Below, piece after piece: positions 1-8,390 of a DNA stretch of 55,076 nucleotides. The position numbers and the translations under genes were made by a program. How positions within the stretch are numbered: position 1 is the first letter of the stretch; each line of letters opens with the position of its first letter. Source of the stretch: Desulfurococcales archaeon (GTDB lineage: Archaea; Thermoproteota; Thermoprotei_A; Sulfolobales; NBVN01); assembly GCA_026986435.1 (NCBI GenBank), contig JALSOP010000037.1:1-55076 (forward strand). Reading direction: 5' to 3'. Below the pieces are notes generated by a model. The model saw only the letters and a list, made by a program, of their open reading frames with translations. It was not told the DNA's origin and made no database searches.

Positions 1-528
1 GAGAAACTCGGGGAGATAAAGGACATACTGAAGGAGCTTGACAGGGACGGCAGGGAAGGTGTTGTGATGAAAGATCCCCTCTACCGTGTCCCGCCACTGA
101 AGTATACCACGCACGCCGCCAACATAGGTGACCTGAGCGTCGGCATGAGGTTCTTCTTCGATGAGGGCAGATCATACATTTTCTCGAGACTCCTAAGGGA
201 GATATTCATGCTGTACGAGGAAGGCGCGGGCGAGGAAAGGATCAGGGAGATCGCTGAGAAACTCGGGATGAGCCTCCTGGCCCCGGCCCTCAACACCGTG
301 AGGGAGGTCGAGGCTAAGGGCGCGGTCTTCGCTGAGTACAGGTTAAGGGTCTATGATGAGGGGGTGATTGAGGAGATCCTGGACTTCATGCAGTCGCTTG
401 GGATGGGGCCCGAGATAATAAACGTTAAGCGAGAAGGAGACTCGATAATCTTCACCCTAAAGAAAATGAAGCGAACGTCCGACGAGGTAAGGCACATACT
501 CAAGACAGGGTACGCACCTATCGACTAA
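1..528 (+). CDS. ATP-dependent RNA ligase, Pab1020/Rnl3 family (3' part)
   Basis: The reading frame is open from base 1, so only the last 175 residues are present. They include nucleotidyltransferase motif IV (EGVVMK, about residues 19-24) and motif V (KYTT, about residues 33-36), the signature end of the ligase catalytic domain in Rnl3 enzymes. The helical tail that follows corresponds to the dimerisation and C-terminal domains of that family. Such ligases adenylate a lysine and join or circularise RNA ends in archaea. The catalytic lysine lies upstream of the window. The pterin-synthase-like gene starts 14 bases after the stop and is probably co-transcribed. Confidence 0.85.
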   Translation, partial: EKLGEIKDILKELDRDGREGVVMKDPLYRVPPLKYTTHAANIGDLSVGMRFFFDEGRSYIFSRLLREIFMLYEEGAGEERIREIAEKLGMSLLAPALNTVREVEAKGAVFAEYRLRVYDEGVIEEILDFMQSLGMGPEIINVKREGDSIIFTLKKMKRTSDEVRHILKTGYAPID

Positions 529-542
529 GAGGTGCTTCAGCG

Positions 543-986
543 TTGGGAGCGGGTAAGGTATGTGTTAGGTCGCGGCCGATAAACGCAGCCCACTACACAC
601 CGGTCGATGGTGTCCCAAGACTTCATGGACACACGTTCCGTGTAAGTCTGTGTGTGTTAGGCACTATAGGGAAGGACGGTATGGTGATGGATTTCGGCAT
701 TATAGACCGCTTTCTTGATAAGGTCTCGGAGGAGCTTAATTTCTCCTTACTTGCTCCCCGCAGTGATAGAGAAGTAATAGAGTCGTTAGTTAGGGCTGCC
801 CCCTTCGAGATTAAGGCAGTATACCTGCCTGGGCCAGCGACGGCTGAAGTCTTGGGGTTGTGGATCTGTGAGAGATTAGAACAGGTCTTGCCCGATCTCC
901 TAGGAAGGGTGAAGGCGTACGCCATCGTGGATGAGGGGGTTGGGCACAGGGCCGTTATCGGGTGTCTACCTAAAAACGCCCAGTAG
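543..986 (+). CDS. 6-pyruvoyl-tetrahydropterin synthase / QueD family protein
   Basis: A 147-residue COG0720 protein. The zinc-binding histidines are visible at H17 and at H28/H30 (LHGH), and the family block PGPATAEVLG lies near residue 97. Family members act on dihydroneopterin triphosphate in queuosine/archaeosine or pterin synthesis. The catalytic Cys that normally sits four residues before the HGH motif is Val24 here, so this is not a standard QueD and the substrate cannot be assigned. The start is a TTG at 543, chosen because GAGGTG lies 8 bases upstream. The 3' end overlaps the convergent sufD gene by 21 bases. Confidence 0.8.
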   Translation: MGAGKVCVRSRPINAAHYTPVDGVPRLHGHTFRVSLCVLGTIGKDGMVMDFGIIDRFLDKVSEELNFSLLAPRSDREVIESLVRAAPFEIKAVYLPGPATAEVLGLWICERLEQVLPDLLGRVKAYAIVDEGVGHRAVIGCLPKNAQ

Positions 987-2060
987 GTCGCTTATCCCGA
1001 CACAGAACGCCTCGAGCACACCGGAGTAACTAATCGCTTCAAGGCTCATGAGGAGGCTCGCATCGCGCATTCCGAGCCCCCTACTCATAAGGTATGTCTC
1101 TTCCTCTTCCGTGAGCCTCCTGACAGCGGCGCTGTGCCTGGCCTCCCTTACAAGCCCGGTGAAGACCTCAAGCATTGGTACGGAATACCCTCGACCCTTC
1201 TCACCCATTACCCTGACCTCGCTATCAACCACGGCTGAGGAGTCCTCAGCCTCTCTTTCAACCCTGGCCACGCCCCTGTGGACGAGGTAGCCGTTATCGT
1301 CGACAACACCCCTTGCTGAGAGATGAGCGGATGCTCTTGTCCCTCTCAGCACTGCATCAGTAATTATGTCTGCTTTTCTGTTGCTAGCAGCGTAGGCGCC
1401 GATCCTTATCTCAACGGAAGCGTTCTTCGAGAGTATGTATGATTCATGATACCTGCTCATCCGCCCTGCCAAAAGGGATGTGTTGCTCTCCACGCGGGCA
1501 TCCCTTCCCAGTGCGGCAGTGACGACATGGTATGTTGGTTGTGTGTCCAAAGATAGCGTCCTCAGCGTGGCCCTCGAGCCCGGCTCGAGGAGCAACTCCA
1601 ACCAGAAGGACTTCAGACCTCGAGTAAGGGAGTACGTTATGATGTTAATTGATGCGTCAGCTTTTTCCTTCAACCTGATGACGAGGTGGTGGGTGTTTAG
1701 GCCGTTGCCGCCGGGGACATGGATGTTGAGTGGATCGCTCATTTCTCCACTTATTTCTATGACGGCAACGTACTCTACGTTCTTGGAGTGTATTTCTTCC
1801 ATTTTGTTCCTGATATTGGCGTAGAGAGGCGCCTTATAGAGAACCTTAATGCTGGCGTTCCTTGGTATGTTACTGCTGATCCTGGACTGATTTATTGAGA
1901 GCGTTAAGGAGGGTTCTGTGCACGTCCTCACGGGGATTCTGTCTTCGACAGCGGCCCTGCCCCGCCGTAGTTCCTTCTCGAAGATTTCCCAGTCAGTGTA
2001 TGTCTTAACTGTAGGTGAGTCCGCTATTAGTTGCCAAGGGAGTCTTGCCGAGATCTCCAT
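966..2060 (-). CDS. sufD: Fe-S cluster assembly protein SufD
   Basis: A 364-residue SufB/SufD-family protein built mostly of beta-helix repeats. It keeps the C-terminal block with the conserved His (ARHSAAVRRL) and the helix LTEEEETYLMSRGL that resembles the SufB end. SufD forms the SufBC2D scaffold with SufB and SufC and helps iron entry during Fe-S cluster assembly. It is the third gene of a sufC-sufB-sufD operon; its ATG shares one base with the sufB TAA stop, which suggests coupled translation. Low similarity between SufB and SufD outside the C-terminal half is usual for archaea. Confidence 0.9.
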   Translation of the reverse strand: MEISARLPWQLIADSPTVKTYTDWEIFEKELRRGRAAVEDRIPVRTCTEPSLTLSINQSRISSNIPRNASIKVLYKAPLYANIRNKMEEIHSKNVEYVAVIEISGEMSDPLNIHVPGGNGLNTHHLVIRLKEKADASINIITYSLTRGLKSFWLELLLEPGSRATLRTLSLDTQPTYHVVTAALGRDARVESNTSLLAGRMSRYHESYILSKNASVEIRIGAYAASNRKADIITDAVLRGTRASAHLSARGVVDDNGYLVHRGVARVEREAEDSSAVVDSEVRVMGEKGRGYSVPMLEVFTGLVREARHSAAVRRLTEEEETYLMSRGLGMRDASLLMSLEAISYSGVLEAFCVGISDLLGVFR

Positions 2061-3475
2061 TACCCGACACCCCCTATCCTCGAGAATTCGAGTTCGACAA
2101 CCTTCCGGAGCACGTTAGAGTATTCGAATGGGAGTTCCCGGAGTACGTCGTCCATGAACCCGAGGACGGCGAGACTCGTTGCCTCGCGCTCGGTGAGCCC
2201 CCTGCTCATTAGGTACGTGAGCACCTCCTCACTCAGCCTCCCGGTGGATGCTTCATGGGTTACCTGTGCTGTTGGTTCGTCGACCTGGTTGTGTGGGTAT
2301 GTATGAGCCGCTGACCTATCGTCGAGTATGAGGCTCTCGCAGGATACGTGCGCTATGCTGTTCTTTGCTCCGGGTAGCACTTTGATGAGTCCTCTGTATA
2401 CGTTGACCCCTCCGTCGGCGCTGACGCTCTTATTTATGATGGTGCTCTTCGTCTCTGGGGCTGCGTGTATCATCTTGCTACCGCTGTCCTTTATGTATGG
2501 GCCCTTCGCTATTGTGACGACAGTGCTCCTGCTTGATGCACCTCTCCCTCTCAGCACTGTTGAGGGGTAGACGTAGGAGACCTTGCTCCCTATGCTTCCC
2601 TCGACCCAGTCTATGCTCGCCCTCTCCTCCGCTATTCCCCGCTTGTTGTTGAAGTTTATGACATTCCTGCTCCAGTTCTGTATCGTGACGAACCTTATCC
2701 TCGCGCCCTTGGCTGCGTAGAGCTCGACGGCGCCGTCGTGGAATGAGTACCTCCTGTACATTGGGGCGCTGCAGCCCTCGATGAAGGTTAGCTCAGCGCC
2801 TTCGTCAGCGATAATCAGGGTGTGCTCAAACTGACCAACTAGTTCGTTGCCTATGAGGAAGAACGCCTCCAGTGGCTGGGGTATGCGCACGCCCTTCGGC
2901 ACGTACACGAAGGCCCCGCCGCTCCATAGGGCGTAGTGGAGTGCTGCGAACTTATGGTCAGCTATGGGGAATACTCGCCCGAAGTACTCCTTAACCATAT
3001 CTGGGTACCTCTTCACAGCCTCCTCCATGGGGACCATGATCACGCCTTTAGAGGAGAGCCACTCCCTCACCTTGCTGTATACGGTCTCGCTCTCGAACTG
3101 CACGTTTATGCCAGCGAGGAGCTTCGCCTCTATCTCAGGGATGCCCAGGAGCTCGTAGTAGCGCCTTATGTCCTTCGGCAGCTCGTCCCATGAGGAGGCG
3201 AGGGAGGCCTCAGGCTTGACGTAGTAGCTTATCTCGTCGAGGTCGAGCTCCTCGATACCGACCAACCACTTGGGTGTGGGGAGCTTCTCAAACATCTCGA
3301 GGGCCCTCAGCCTCAGCCTCCTCATCCAGTCAGGCTCGCCCTTCAGCCTCGAGATCTCCTCGATGAGGTCCCTAGTGACCCTCCCCTTGAGCACGACCTC
3401 TGCACGGATGGGTCTCGAGTAGCCTAGGATCTCTTCAGGCGATCTCGCAGGCAGTATCTCGTCGGCCCTGCTCAA
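2060..3475 (-). CDS. sufB: Fe-S cluster assembly protein SufB
   Basis: A 471-residue SufB with the typical AEVVLKGRVTRDLIEEISR start region, central beta-helix repeats, and the conserved Cys in SCESLILDD that corresponds to the cluster-building Cys of E. coli SufB, followed by the AAHTYPHNQVDEPTAQVTHEA block. It acts as the scaffold on which clusters are built, in complex with SufC and SufD. It overlaps sufC by 4 bases upstream and sufD by 1 base downstream. No SufS or SufU is visible in the window, so the sulfur source must be elsewhere. Confidence 0.95.
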   Translation of the reverse strand: MSRADEILPARSPEEILGYSRPIRAEVVLKGRVTRDLIEEISRLKGEPDWMRRLRLRALEMFEKLPTPKWLVGIEELDLDEISYYVKPEASLASSWDELPKDIRRYYELLGIPEIEAKLLAGINVQFESETVYSKVREWLSSKGVIMVPMEEAVKRYPDMVKEYFGRVFPIADHKFAALHYALWSGGAFVYVPKGVRIPQPLEAFFLIGNELVGQFEHTLIIADEGAELTFIEGCSAPMYRRYSFHDGAVELYAAKGARIRFVTIQNWSRNVINFNNKRGIAEERASIDWVEGSIGSKVSYVYPSTVLRGRGASSRSTVVTIAKGPYIKDSGSKMIHAAPETKSTIINKSVSADGGVNVYRGLIKVLPGAKNSIAHVSCESLILDDRSAAHTYPHNQVDEPTAQVTHEASTGRLSEEVLTYLMSRGLTEREATSLAVLGFMDDVLRELPFEYSNVLRKVVELEFSRIGGVG

Positions 3476-4224
3476 CGCCCACCACCGTTTAGGAATGAGT
3501 AGCCTTCTGCCTCAACCCTTTCAGCTAACTCGGGCCCGCCTCTGGCGGCTACCTCCCCGTTGTAGAGTATCGTCACCTCATCGGGCTTAACGAACCTCAT
3601 CAGCCTAGCATAGTGAGTGATCAGCAGGATTGCTTTACCCCGATTCTTGAGCTCCTTAATGACCTCTGCTACCATCCTCACGCCGTCCACGTCGAGCCCG
3701 CTATCGGGCTCGTCAAGGATCACCACTTTAGGGTCGAGGAGGAGGACATGAAACAGTTCGTGCCTCTTTTTCTCACCGCCGCTGAACCCCACATTGACTT
3801 CTCTATAGGCGTAGTCTGAGGGCAGACCCACGCGCTCGAGGATCGAGTAGATTCTCTCGGGTATGCTCGGGTCAGCGGGCTTTGTTAGGTCAGGAGCGCC
3901 GAGCCTCTTATTTAGGGCTGCCGTAGCCAGGACAGCGACCCTCAGGCCCTTCACTGCGGGGGGTTCCTGGAACGCCAGCAGGATACCGGCCCTGCTTCTC
4001 TCGTCAATGCTCATTTCGAGGACGCTCTTTCCGTTAAGGAGTATGTCACCCTCAATGACCTCGTATCCTGGGCGACCAATGATCGTGTAGGCAAGGCTTG
4101 ACTTACCACTACCATTAGGCCCCATCACGGCGTGGACTTCACCGGCGTTAACTGAGAGGCTAACGCCCCGTAGCACCACCCTCTCCTCTACCTTTACCGT
4201 AAGATTTCTGACCTCCAGCATCAT
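3472..4224 (-). CDS. sufC: Fe-S assembly ATPase SufC
   Basis: A 250-residue ABC ATPase. Walker A is GPNGSGKS (residues 35-42), the signature is FSGGEKKRHE, and Walker B is VVILDEPDSGLD; the FSGGEKKR form of the signature is typical of SufC rather than of transporters, and no permease is nearby. SufC drives the conformational change of the SufB-SufD scaffold. First gene of the suf operon. An AT-rich box (plus-strand ctaaaataac, 4253-4262) about 34 bases upstream of the ATG is a plausible TATA element. An alternative ATG lies one codon downstream. Confidence 0.95.
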   Translation of the reverse strand: MMLEVRNLTVKVEERVVLRGVSLSVNAGEVHAVMGPNGSGKSSLAYTIIGRPGYEVIEGDILLNGKSVLEMSIDERSRAGILLAFQEPPAVKGLRVAVLATAALNKRLGAPDLTKPADPSIPERIYSILERVGLPSDYAYREVNVGFSGGEKKRHELFHVLLLDPKVVILDEPDSGLDVDGVRMVAEVIKELKNRGKAILLITHYARLMRFVKPDEVTILYNGEVAARGGPELAERVEAEGYSFLNGGGR

Positions 4225-4343
4225 TAACTCCGTTAAAGCGTTAGGTAAAGAGCTAAAATAACTTAGCGAAGCACCTGTTGAGAGAACCGTTAGTAATAAA
4301 ATAGTCAGTACGTCGTGGTAATAACCATGATAATACTATTTAA

Positions 4344-4850
4344 TTATTGTGGGTAGGGAGGAGGTGGAGGAGGTGGCACATTAGGTGAACCAACATGTCG
4401 TACTTGCATAATATAGTTTCTAATTCTTGCAGCTATTTCTATGAGTTTATCACCATTTCTGAAGTTATAGGAGCGTGGCCCGTAAATTATGACCATATTA
4501 AATCTATTATAGTATCCCCATATTGCTACTCCTATACCTGATAATACAAGCACAAGACCCAGATATGATAAGAAAATAATGTTAGGGACGAACAATATTG
4601 CACCAAGTACTGATAGCACTATACCGCCAATTACTTCATCTAGTTTCTCTTCAACCTCTATAGAAACAATATGTGATAAAGCAATATCTCTCACAGAACC
4701 CCCTTTACCAATGATTACTCTTCGATCTGTTAATATTATGTTTAAATCCTTTACGCGCCACGAAGCTTGGACCTGCTCTCCTGGGGCAATAAAACTTTCA
4801 GGTTGTATCATAATCAGGTATCCCCCCGTATTTTTAGAGCGAGTAAGCAT
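4344..4850 (-). CDS. Membrane protein with a PH-like domain, unknown function
   Basis: A 168-residue protein I do not recognise by name. Residues about 25-75 (ILTDRRVIIGKGGSVRDIALSHIVSIEVEE) look like the start of a bacterial-type PH domain. Two closely spaced hydrophobic segments follow (about 75-110, GIVLSVLGAILFV and YLGLVLVLSGIGVAIWG), then a second short beta-rich part and a proline tail (seven prolines in a row near the C-terminus). An internal ATG at residue 14 (position 4811), preceded by GGGGGAT, may be the true start. The gene is AT-rich compared with the suf operon and sits in a patch of unusual composition that reaches to tRNA-Thr. Confidence 0.55.
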   Translation of the reverse strand: MLTRSKNTGGYLIMIQPESFIAPGEQVQASWRVKDLNIILTDRRVIIGKGGSVRDIALSHIVSIEVEEKLDEVIGGIVLSVLGAILFVPNIIFLSYLGLVLVLSGIGVAIWGYYNRFNMVIIYGPRSYNFRNGDKLIEIAARIRNYIMQVRHVGSPNVPPPPPPPYPQ

Positions 4851-4967
4851 AAATATTTCAGAACTCTTTTATTTTGACCATAAAATGGTCAGCGTTCTAT
4901 TGCGCTATCATATGAATATTAGTTTTTCTTTATTGTAAGTTAATTTGATAAAATTAAAATTTTATTA

Positions 4968-5474
4968 TTAACTCCAATCGATGTCAATTGTTAGGCGGTC
5001 AATTGGTCCGCCTTCGTAATATATTTCCTCGTCCACTTTCTTCCAGTCATAAGGTTGAATATTCCCAATAATTATATCTTTAGTTGTTCTAACATTGCCT
5101 TGGTAGTATGTTACGTGAAGGACAACGTTATAAGCGGTTTCTGCTCCTACGTTAACTAAGTACCCCGTTATTACTATTTTCGGCGAACCGAAGATAGGGC
5201 GTTCATCTGACCAGCGTAAATCAACGCCGATCACTCTCGACCTGGGTTGGGCTGTCACAGTTATTGTTCTTGTTTCTGTCTGAGTGAACACAACTGTCTT
5301 TGTAGATGTTCTTGTATAGGTGAGTGTAACGGTGTAAGATTGAGCACCTGCTGTTTCCGTTATTGTTGTTGTTCTGATTAACGTTTCAGTTTCCGTTATT
5401 GTTTGGGTTCCAGTTCCCTTAATTATTGGTAAGTAACCATAGGCCGCCGCATAGAGTAAGGCCATTCCTATCAA
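4968..5474 (-). CDS. Exported protein with Thr-rich stalk, unknown function
   Basis: A hydrophobic N-terminal segment (LLIGMALLYAAAYGY) is followed by about 60 residues dominated by Thr/Ser/Glu repeats (TITETET, RTTTITETAG, TKTVVFTQTETRTITVT), a probable glycosylated stalk, then a beta-sandwich-like C-terminal domain (about residues 80-168, VTGYLVNVGAETAYNVVLHVTYYQG) resembling FxLYD/CARDB-type domains. The start is uncertain: the hydrophobic stretch continues upstream in frame (GSWLFLGIAIGLLIG) to a TAA at 5511-5513, yet there is no ATG or GTG in that stretch, only TTG (5472-5474) and CTG. Probably surface-anchored. The base composition is AT-rich. Confidence 0.5.
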   Translation of the reverse strand: MIGMALLYAAAYGYLPIIKGTGTQTITETETLIRTTTITETAGAQSYTVTLTYTRTSTKTVVFTQTETRTITVTAQPRSRVIGVDLRWSDERPIFGSPKIVITGYLVNVGAETAYNVVLHVTYYQGNVRTTKDIIIGNIQPYDWKKVDEEIYYEGGPIDRLTIDIDWS

Positions 5475-5681
5475 AAGTCCTATGGCAATACCTAGGAACA
5501 GCCAACTACCTTATATGATTGTTAGAAGTCAAGCTAATTCACCGGTATTAATAATGTAGTATCTTCTATTTTTTATTTTTCTTCGAATTATGTTATATTA
5601 TAGAATTCTTTTAAATATAGTAATTATTTAAAGTATAATTGGCTGAGAAGACCTATGGTGATATATGGTATTTTGGGAATG

Positions 5682-5758
5682 TGGAGCCGCCGCCGGGCTT
5701 TGAACCCGGGACCTCCGCCTTACCAGGGCGGCGCTCTACCAGGCTGAGCTACGGCGGC
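5682..5758 (-). tRNA. tRNA-Thr (GGU anticodon)
   Basis: A full cloverleaf on the minus strand: acceptor GCCGCCG/CGGCGGC, D arm, anticodon arm CCGCC-CTGGTAA-GGCGG with anticodon GGT, T loop TTCAAAG, discriminator T and an encoded CCA (5682-5684). There is no intron. A palindromic box GGTTATTTAACC (5780-5791), centred about 26 bases upstream of the 5' end, is a likely TATA element and lies inside the end of speH. Confidence 0.95.
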
Positions 5759-5786
5759 ACCATTAGAAACGTGTGGAGAGGGTTAT

Positions 5787-6185
5787 TTAACCGTTGATTG
5801 GCTCGCCAACTGTGTAGGATGAGCGGTCCGCGTAACCGACCCTGTACCTGGTCGGGTTGAGTTCCTCCATGATGACCTCGAGTGCCTTCCAGGGGTCGCT
5901 GGCGTCCCCGCAGGTGTAGATGTCTACGGTGGCGTAGTCGTACTCTGACCACGTGTGTATTGCAAGGTGCGACTCATTCACGAGGACTATCACCGAGACC
6001 CCTCCCTTTATGCCCCCGAAGCTCCAGGCATGCACATCAATGATCGTCATGTTAGCCTCCTTAGCGGCCCTCACGGCAAGGTTTCTGATGTATTCTAGGT
6101 TAGTCAGCTTCTCCCTACCTATGCCATACAGATTGGCGAACACGTGCCTACCGATGACGTATGGGTCGACGGCTTCCTTGGTCAT
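5787..6185 (-). CDS. speH: Pyruvoyl-dependent decarboxylase, AdoMet decarboxylase (SpeH) family
   Basis: A 132-residue proenzyme of the prokaryotic class 1B AdoMet decarboxylase type. Self-cleavage would occur between E71 and S72 in NESHLAIHTW, giving a pyruvoyl group on S72. The spacing S72-H77-C92 matches the catalytic Ser, His and Cys of the Thermotoga enzyme (63-68-83). It makes decarboxylated AdoMet for polyamine synthesis. In Crenarchaeota a close paralogue is an arginine decarboxylase, and I cannot tell the two apart from sequence alone; an agmatinase (51000-51902) in the window is consistent with either role. A TATA-like GTTATAAACC lies about 35 bases upstream. Confidence 0.85.
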   Translation of the reverse strand: MTKEAVDPYVIGRHVFANLYGIGREKLTNLEYIRNLAVRAAKEANMTIIDVHAWSFGGIKGGVSVIVLVNESHLAIHTWSEYDYATVDIYTCGDASDPWKALEVIMEELNPTRYRVGYADRSSYTVGEPING

Positions 6186-6237
6186 CTCGCATCAATTCAA
6201 CCCTAATGATGGGGGTTTATAACTTTGCGTAACCATC

Positions 6238-7521
6238 TTACGCTTCATCCATTTTTTTCTCGAGCCTACCTCTTAAGTCAAAGAAGGTTGCTCCCACAAT
6301 CCTTGCCACACCGTAACCCCTGAAGTCCTTGAGCTCCTTGATAACCACTGGCCTATAGTTGAATGTCCTCCCTAGGGCATCACCCCTGAAGGAGCTCGTC
6401 GCGACCAGCACCTTGGCCAGTGAGCCAACATACTCGAAATTCTGCCTCCTCCCTATCTCCTCCACTAATAGCGCGAGTGCCGTACTCCTAGCCTTCTTCA
6501 CGCCCTCGGGCACCTGCCTCATAGCGGCTGCCTCTGTCCTGGGCCTCGGTGTGTACTGCGCTATGTGCACCTTGTCAAACATCAGTTCTCTAACAATCTC
6601 GATCGTCATCTCGAAGTCCTCGTTGTCCTCACCCGGGTGTCCAACAATAATGTCAGTCGCTATGGTGACTCCCTCCACCTTATTGCGCAATTCTTTAACG
6701 ATCTCCCTGTACTCGTCAACGCTGTACCTTCTCTTCATGATCCTCAGTACCTTATCGCTGCCGGACTGGAGCGGTAGGTGAACGTACTTGAAGACCCTCC
6801 TGTTCCGGAGAACCTCGATCAGGTCATCGAGGACGTCGGAGATCGTGTCCGGGTTCATCATACCGATACGGATCATGTAGTTCCCGTCGACCTCGGCGAG
6901 CACTCTGCGAACGAGGTCCGGGAGCCTCACACCGCCTAAGTCGACACCGTAGGAACCTGTATCCTGCGCCGTCAGATCGATCTCCAGCGCCCCCCTTCCA
7001 ACAGCTTTGCGCACGGCCCTCACGATCAGGCCGGGCCTGTAGGACCTGAGCCTCCTTCTAGCTATCTTCACAATGCAGAACGCACAGTCACCTAAGCAGC
7101 CCTCAGCTAACGGTATGGTTGCTACCCTATCCTCTAAGTAAGGCTCCAGGTACGAGACATCCCTCTCGCCGCCGACGAGGTGCTTCGGGGCACTTGACTC
7201 AACCAGGGAAACAACTTCGGTTACGTGCTGGGGCGAGAGAAGCACAGCGTTCGGGACGTGCTTTAGGATCGTGTAGGGCTGGGCAGCCGCCATACAGCCT
7301 GCCACTATAAGCCTCTTACCGTTCAGGTTCCTCAGTGCACTAAGCCGTTTGAGGATCCTTTCCTCGCTATCCTTCCTAACAGTGCAGGTGTTTATGATCA
7401 CGACATCGGCGTCGTCAATGGTTCGAACTATCTCGTGCCCGCTGGCGGATAGTAGGGACTTCATGAGCGCGGTATCGGCCCGGTTCAGAGCGCAGCCGTA
7501 GGTCTCGATGTACACCCTCAT
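6238..7521 (-). CDS. MiaB-like tRNA methylthiotransferase (CDKAL1/e-MtaB type)
   Basis: A 427-residue radical SAM methylthiotransferase. The N-terminal UPF0004 domain carries the three cluster ligands C10, C46 and C76; the radical SAM motif CLGDCAFC supplies C142, C146 and C149; a TRAM domain occupies about the last 65 residues (GSLAKVLVAT...). Archaeal members of this clade are predicted to convert t6A37 of tRNA to ms2t6A37. The gene is divergent from aIF2-beta. Confidence in the exact tRNA substrate is moderate, in the family high. Confidence 0.88.
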   Translation of the reverse strand: MRVYIETYGCALNRADTALMKSLLSASGHEIVRTIDDADVVIINTCTVRKDSEERILKRLSALRNLNGKRLIVAGCMAAAQPYTILKHVPNAVLLSPQHVTEVVSLVESSAPKHLVGGERDVSYLEPYLEDRVATIPLAEGCLGDCAFCIVKIARRRLRSYRPGLIVRAVRKAVGRGALEIDLTAQDTGSYGVDLGGVRLPDLVRRVLAEVDGNYMIRIGMMNPDTISDVLDDLIEVLRNRRVFKYVHLPLQSGSDKVLRIMKRRYSVDEYREIVKELRNKVEGVTIATDIIVGHPGEDNEDFEMTIEIVRELMFDKVHIAQYTPRPRTEAAAMRQVPEGVKKARSTALALLVEEIGRRQNFEYVGSLAKVLVATSSFRGDALGRTFNYRPVVIKELKDFRGYGVARIVGATFFDLRGRLEKKMDEA

Positions 7522-7621
7522 ACGGTTCCTGCCTAAGGGGTAGGGTCATCGGACCTTAATTATGCGAGCCCCCTAACCACATTATTTAAGCTATGAACCG
7601 TTGGGTACTGGGGTTGCTGAA

Positions 7622-8047
7622 GTGAGCAGTGACAAGATACTCTGGGATTATGAGGCCCTGCTGGAGAGGCTATACAGTAACCTCCCTGAGAGGGCCAAGG
7701 TACAGCCTATAGAGATACCGGAGTTCCAGATAATACGCACCGGGCCCTACACGAGGATAACGAACTTCAAGCAGGTATGTGACAGGATAAGGAGGGAGCC
7801 CAGGATCTGCATGAGGTACCTCCTTAAGGAGATCGGTGCTAGGGGAGCCATCGATGACTCAGGCGCCCTCACTATCTTCCTTAAGGTCTCGAGGAACACA
7901 CTGAGGCAGCTCTTCAAGAGGTTCCTAGAGACGTACGTGAGGTGCAGCACCTGCGGCTCGTACCACACGGAGCTCAGGAGGCAGGGTAAGGTGTGGGTGA
8001 TAAGGTGCCTGGCGTGCGGAGCGGAGACGCCGGTGAGGCCGATCTGA
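7622..8047 (+). CDS. Translation initiation factor aIF2 subunit beta
   Basis: An aIF2-beta of 141 residues. It has the N-terminal helix, a central alpha-beta core (ITNFKQVCDRIRREPRICMRYLLKEIG) and a C-terminal C4 zinc ribbon (CSTC...CLAC). The factor carries initiator tRNA as part of the aIF2 trimer. I chose the GTG at 7622 because it gives an MSSDK start like Sulfolobus aIF2-beta and because a TATA-like TTATTTAAG (7582-7590) would place transcription start near 7612; an in-frame TTG at 7601 would add seven residues but lies upstream of that point. First gene of a tight translation/ribosome operon. Confidence 0.93.
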   Translation: MSSDKILWDYEALLERLYSNLPERAKVQPIEIPEFQIIRTGPYTRITNFKQVCDRIRREPRICMRYLLKEIGARGAIDDSGALTIFLKVSRNTLRQLFKRFLETYVRCSTCGSYHTELRRQGKVWVIRCLACGAETPVRPI

Positions 8048-8376
8048 GGCCCGAGGACGTCACGCTCTTTCTGGGACGGCATGAGACGCTGAGTGATTAC
8101 GGGAGGGAAGTCGTCATCGGTGTGTGTGACGAGGAACTCCTAGGTAAGGTCTTCTCTGAGGGTGGCACGAGGCTTGAGCTGAACAAGGAGTTCTTCGGCG
8201 CCATGAAGATAGGCGGTGACGAACTCCTCAACTACCTCCTGGAGGCCTCATCGGCGATAATAGTTGGGGAGAAGGCAGTTAAGTTAGCCGTTAAGCTGGG
8301 GTTCATTAACCCCGATGCGGTGGCGAGGGTCGAGGGAGTCCCCTACGCTATGTACGTCAGGTCGCCGCTGATTTAG
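8014..8376 (+). CDS. DUF424 family protein
   Basis: A small archaeal protein of the DUF424/COG2412 family, recognised by EVVIGVCDEELLGKVFSEGGTRLELN and the ending INPDAVARVEGVPYAMYV. Its function is not established; the family is often found next to aIF2-beta or NMD3, as here, which suggests a translation-related role (inference from context). The start is uncertain: in-frame GTG codons at 7993, 8005 and 8014 all lie within aIF2-beta, and I use the last of them, giving a 34-base overlap; a CTG at 8071 would avoid it. Confidence 0.7.
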   Translation: MRSGDAGEADLRPEDVTLFLGRHETLSDYGREVVIGVCDEELLGKVFSEGGTRLELNKEFFGAMKIGGDELLNYLLEASSAIIVGEKAVKLAVKLGFINPDAVARVEGVPYAMYVRSPLI

Positions 8377-8390
8377 CGGGTGCTGGCGCC

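Noticed and set aside
8014-8047. Frameshift in aIF2-beta creating the overlapping DUF424 frame.
   Set aside because: Both proteins are complete by family comparison and differ in fold; a start-site overlap explains the region.
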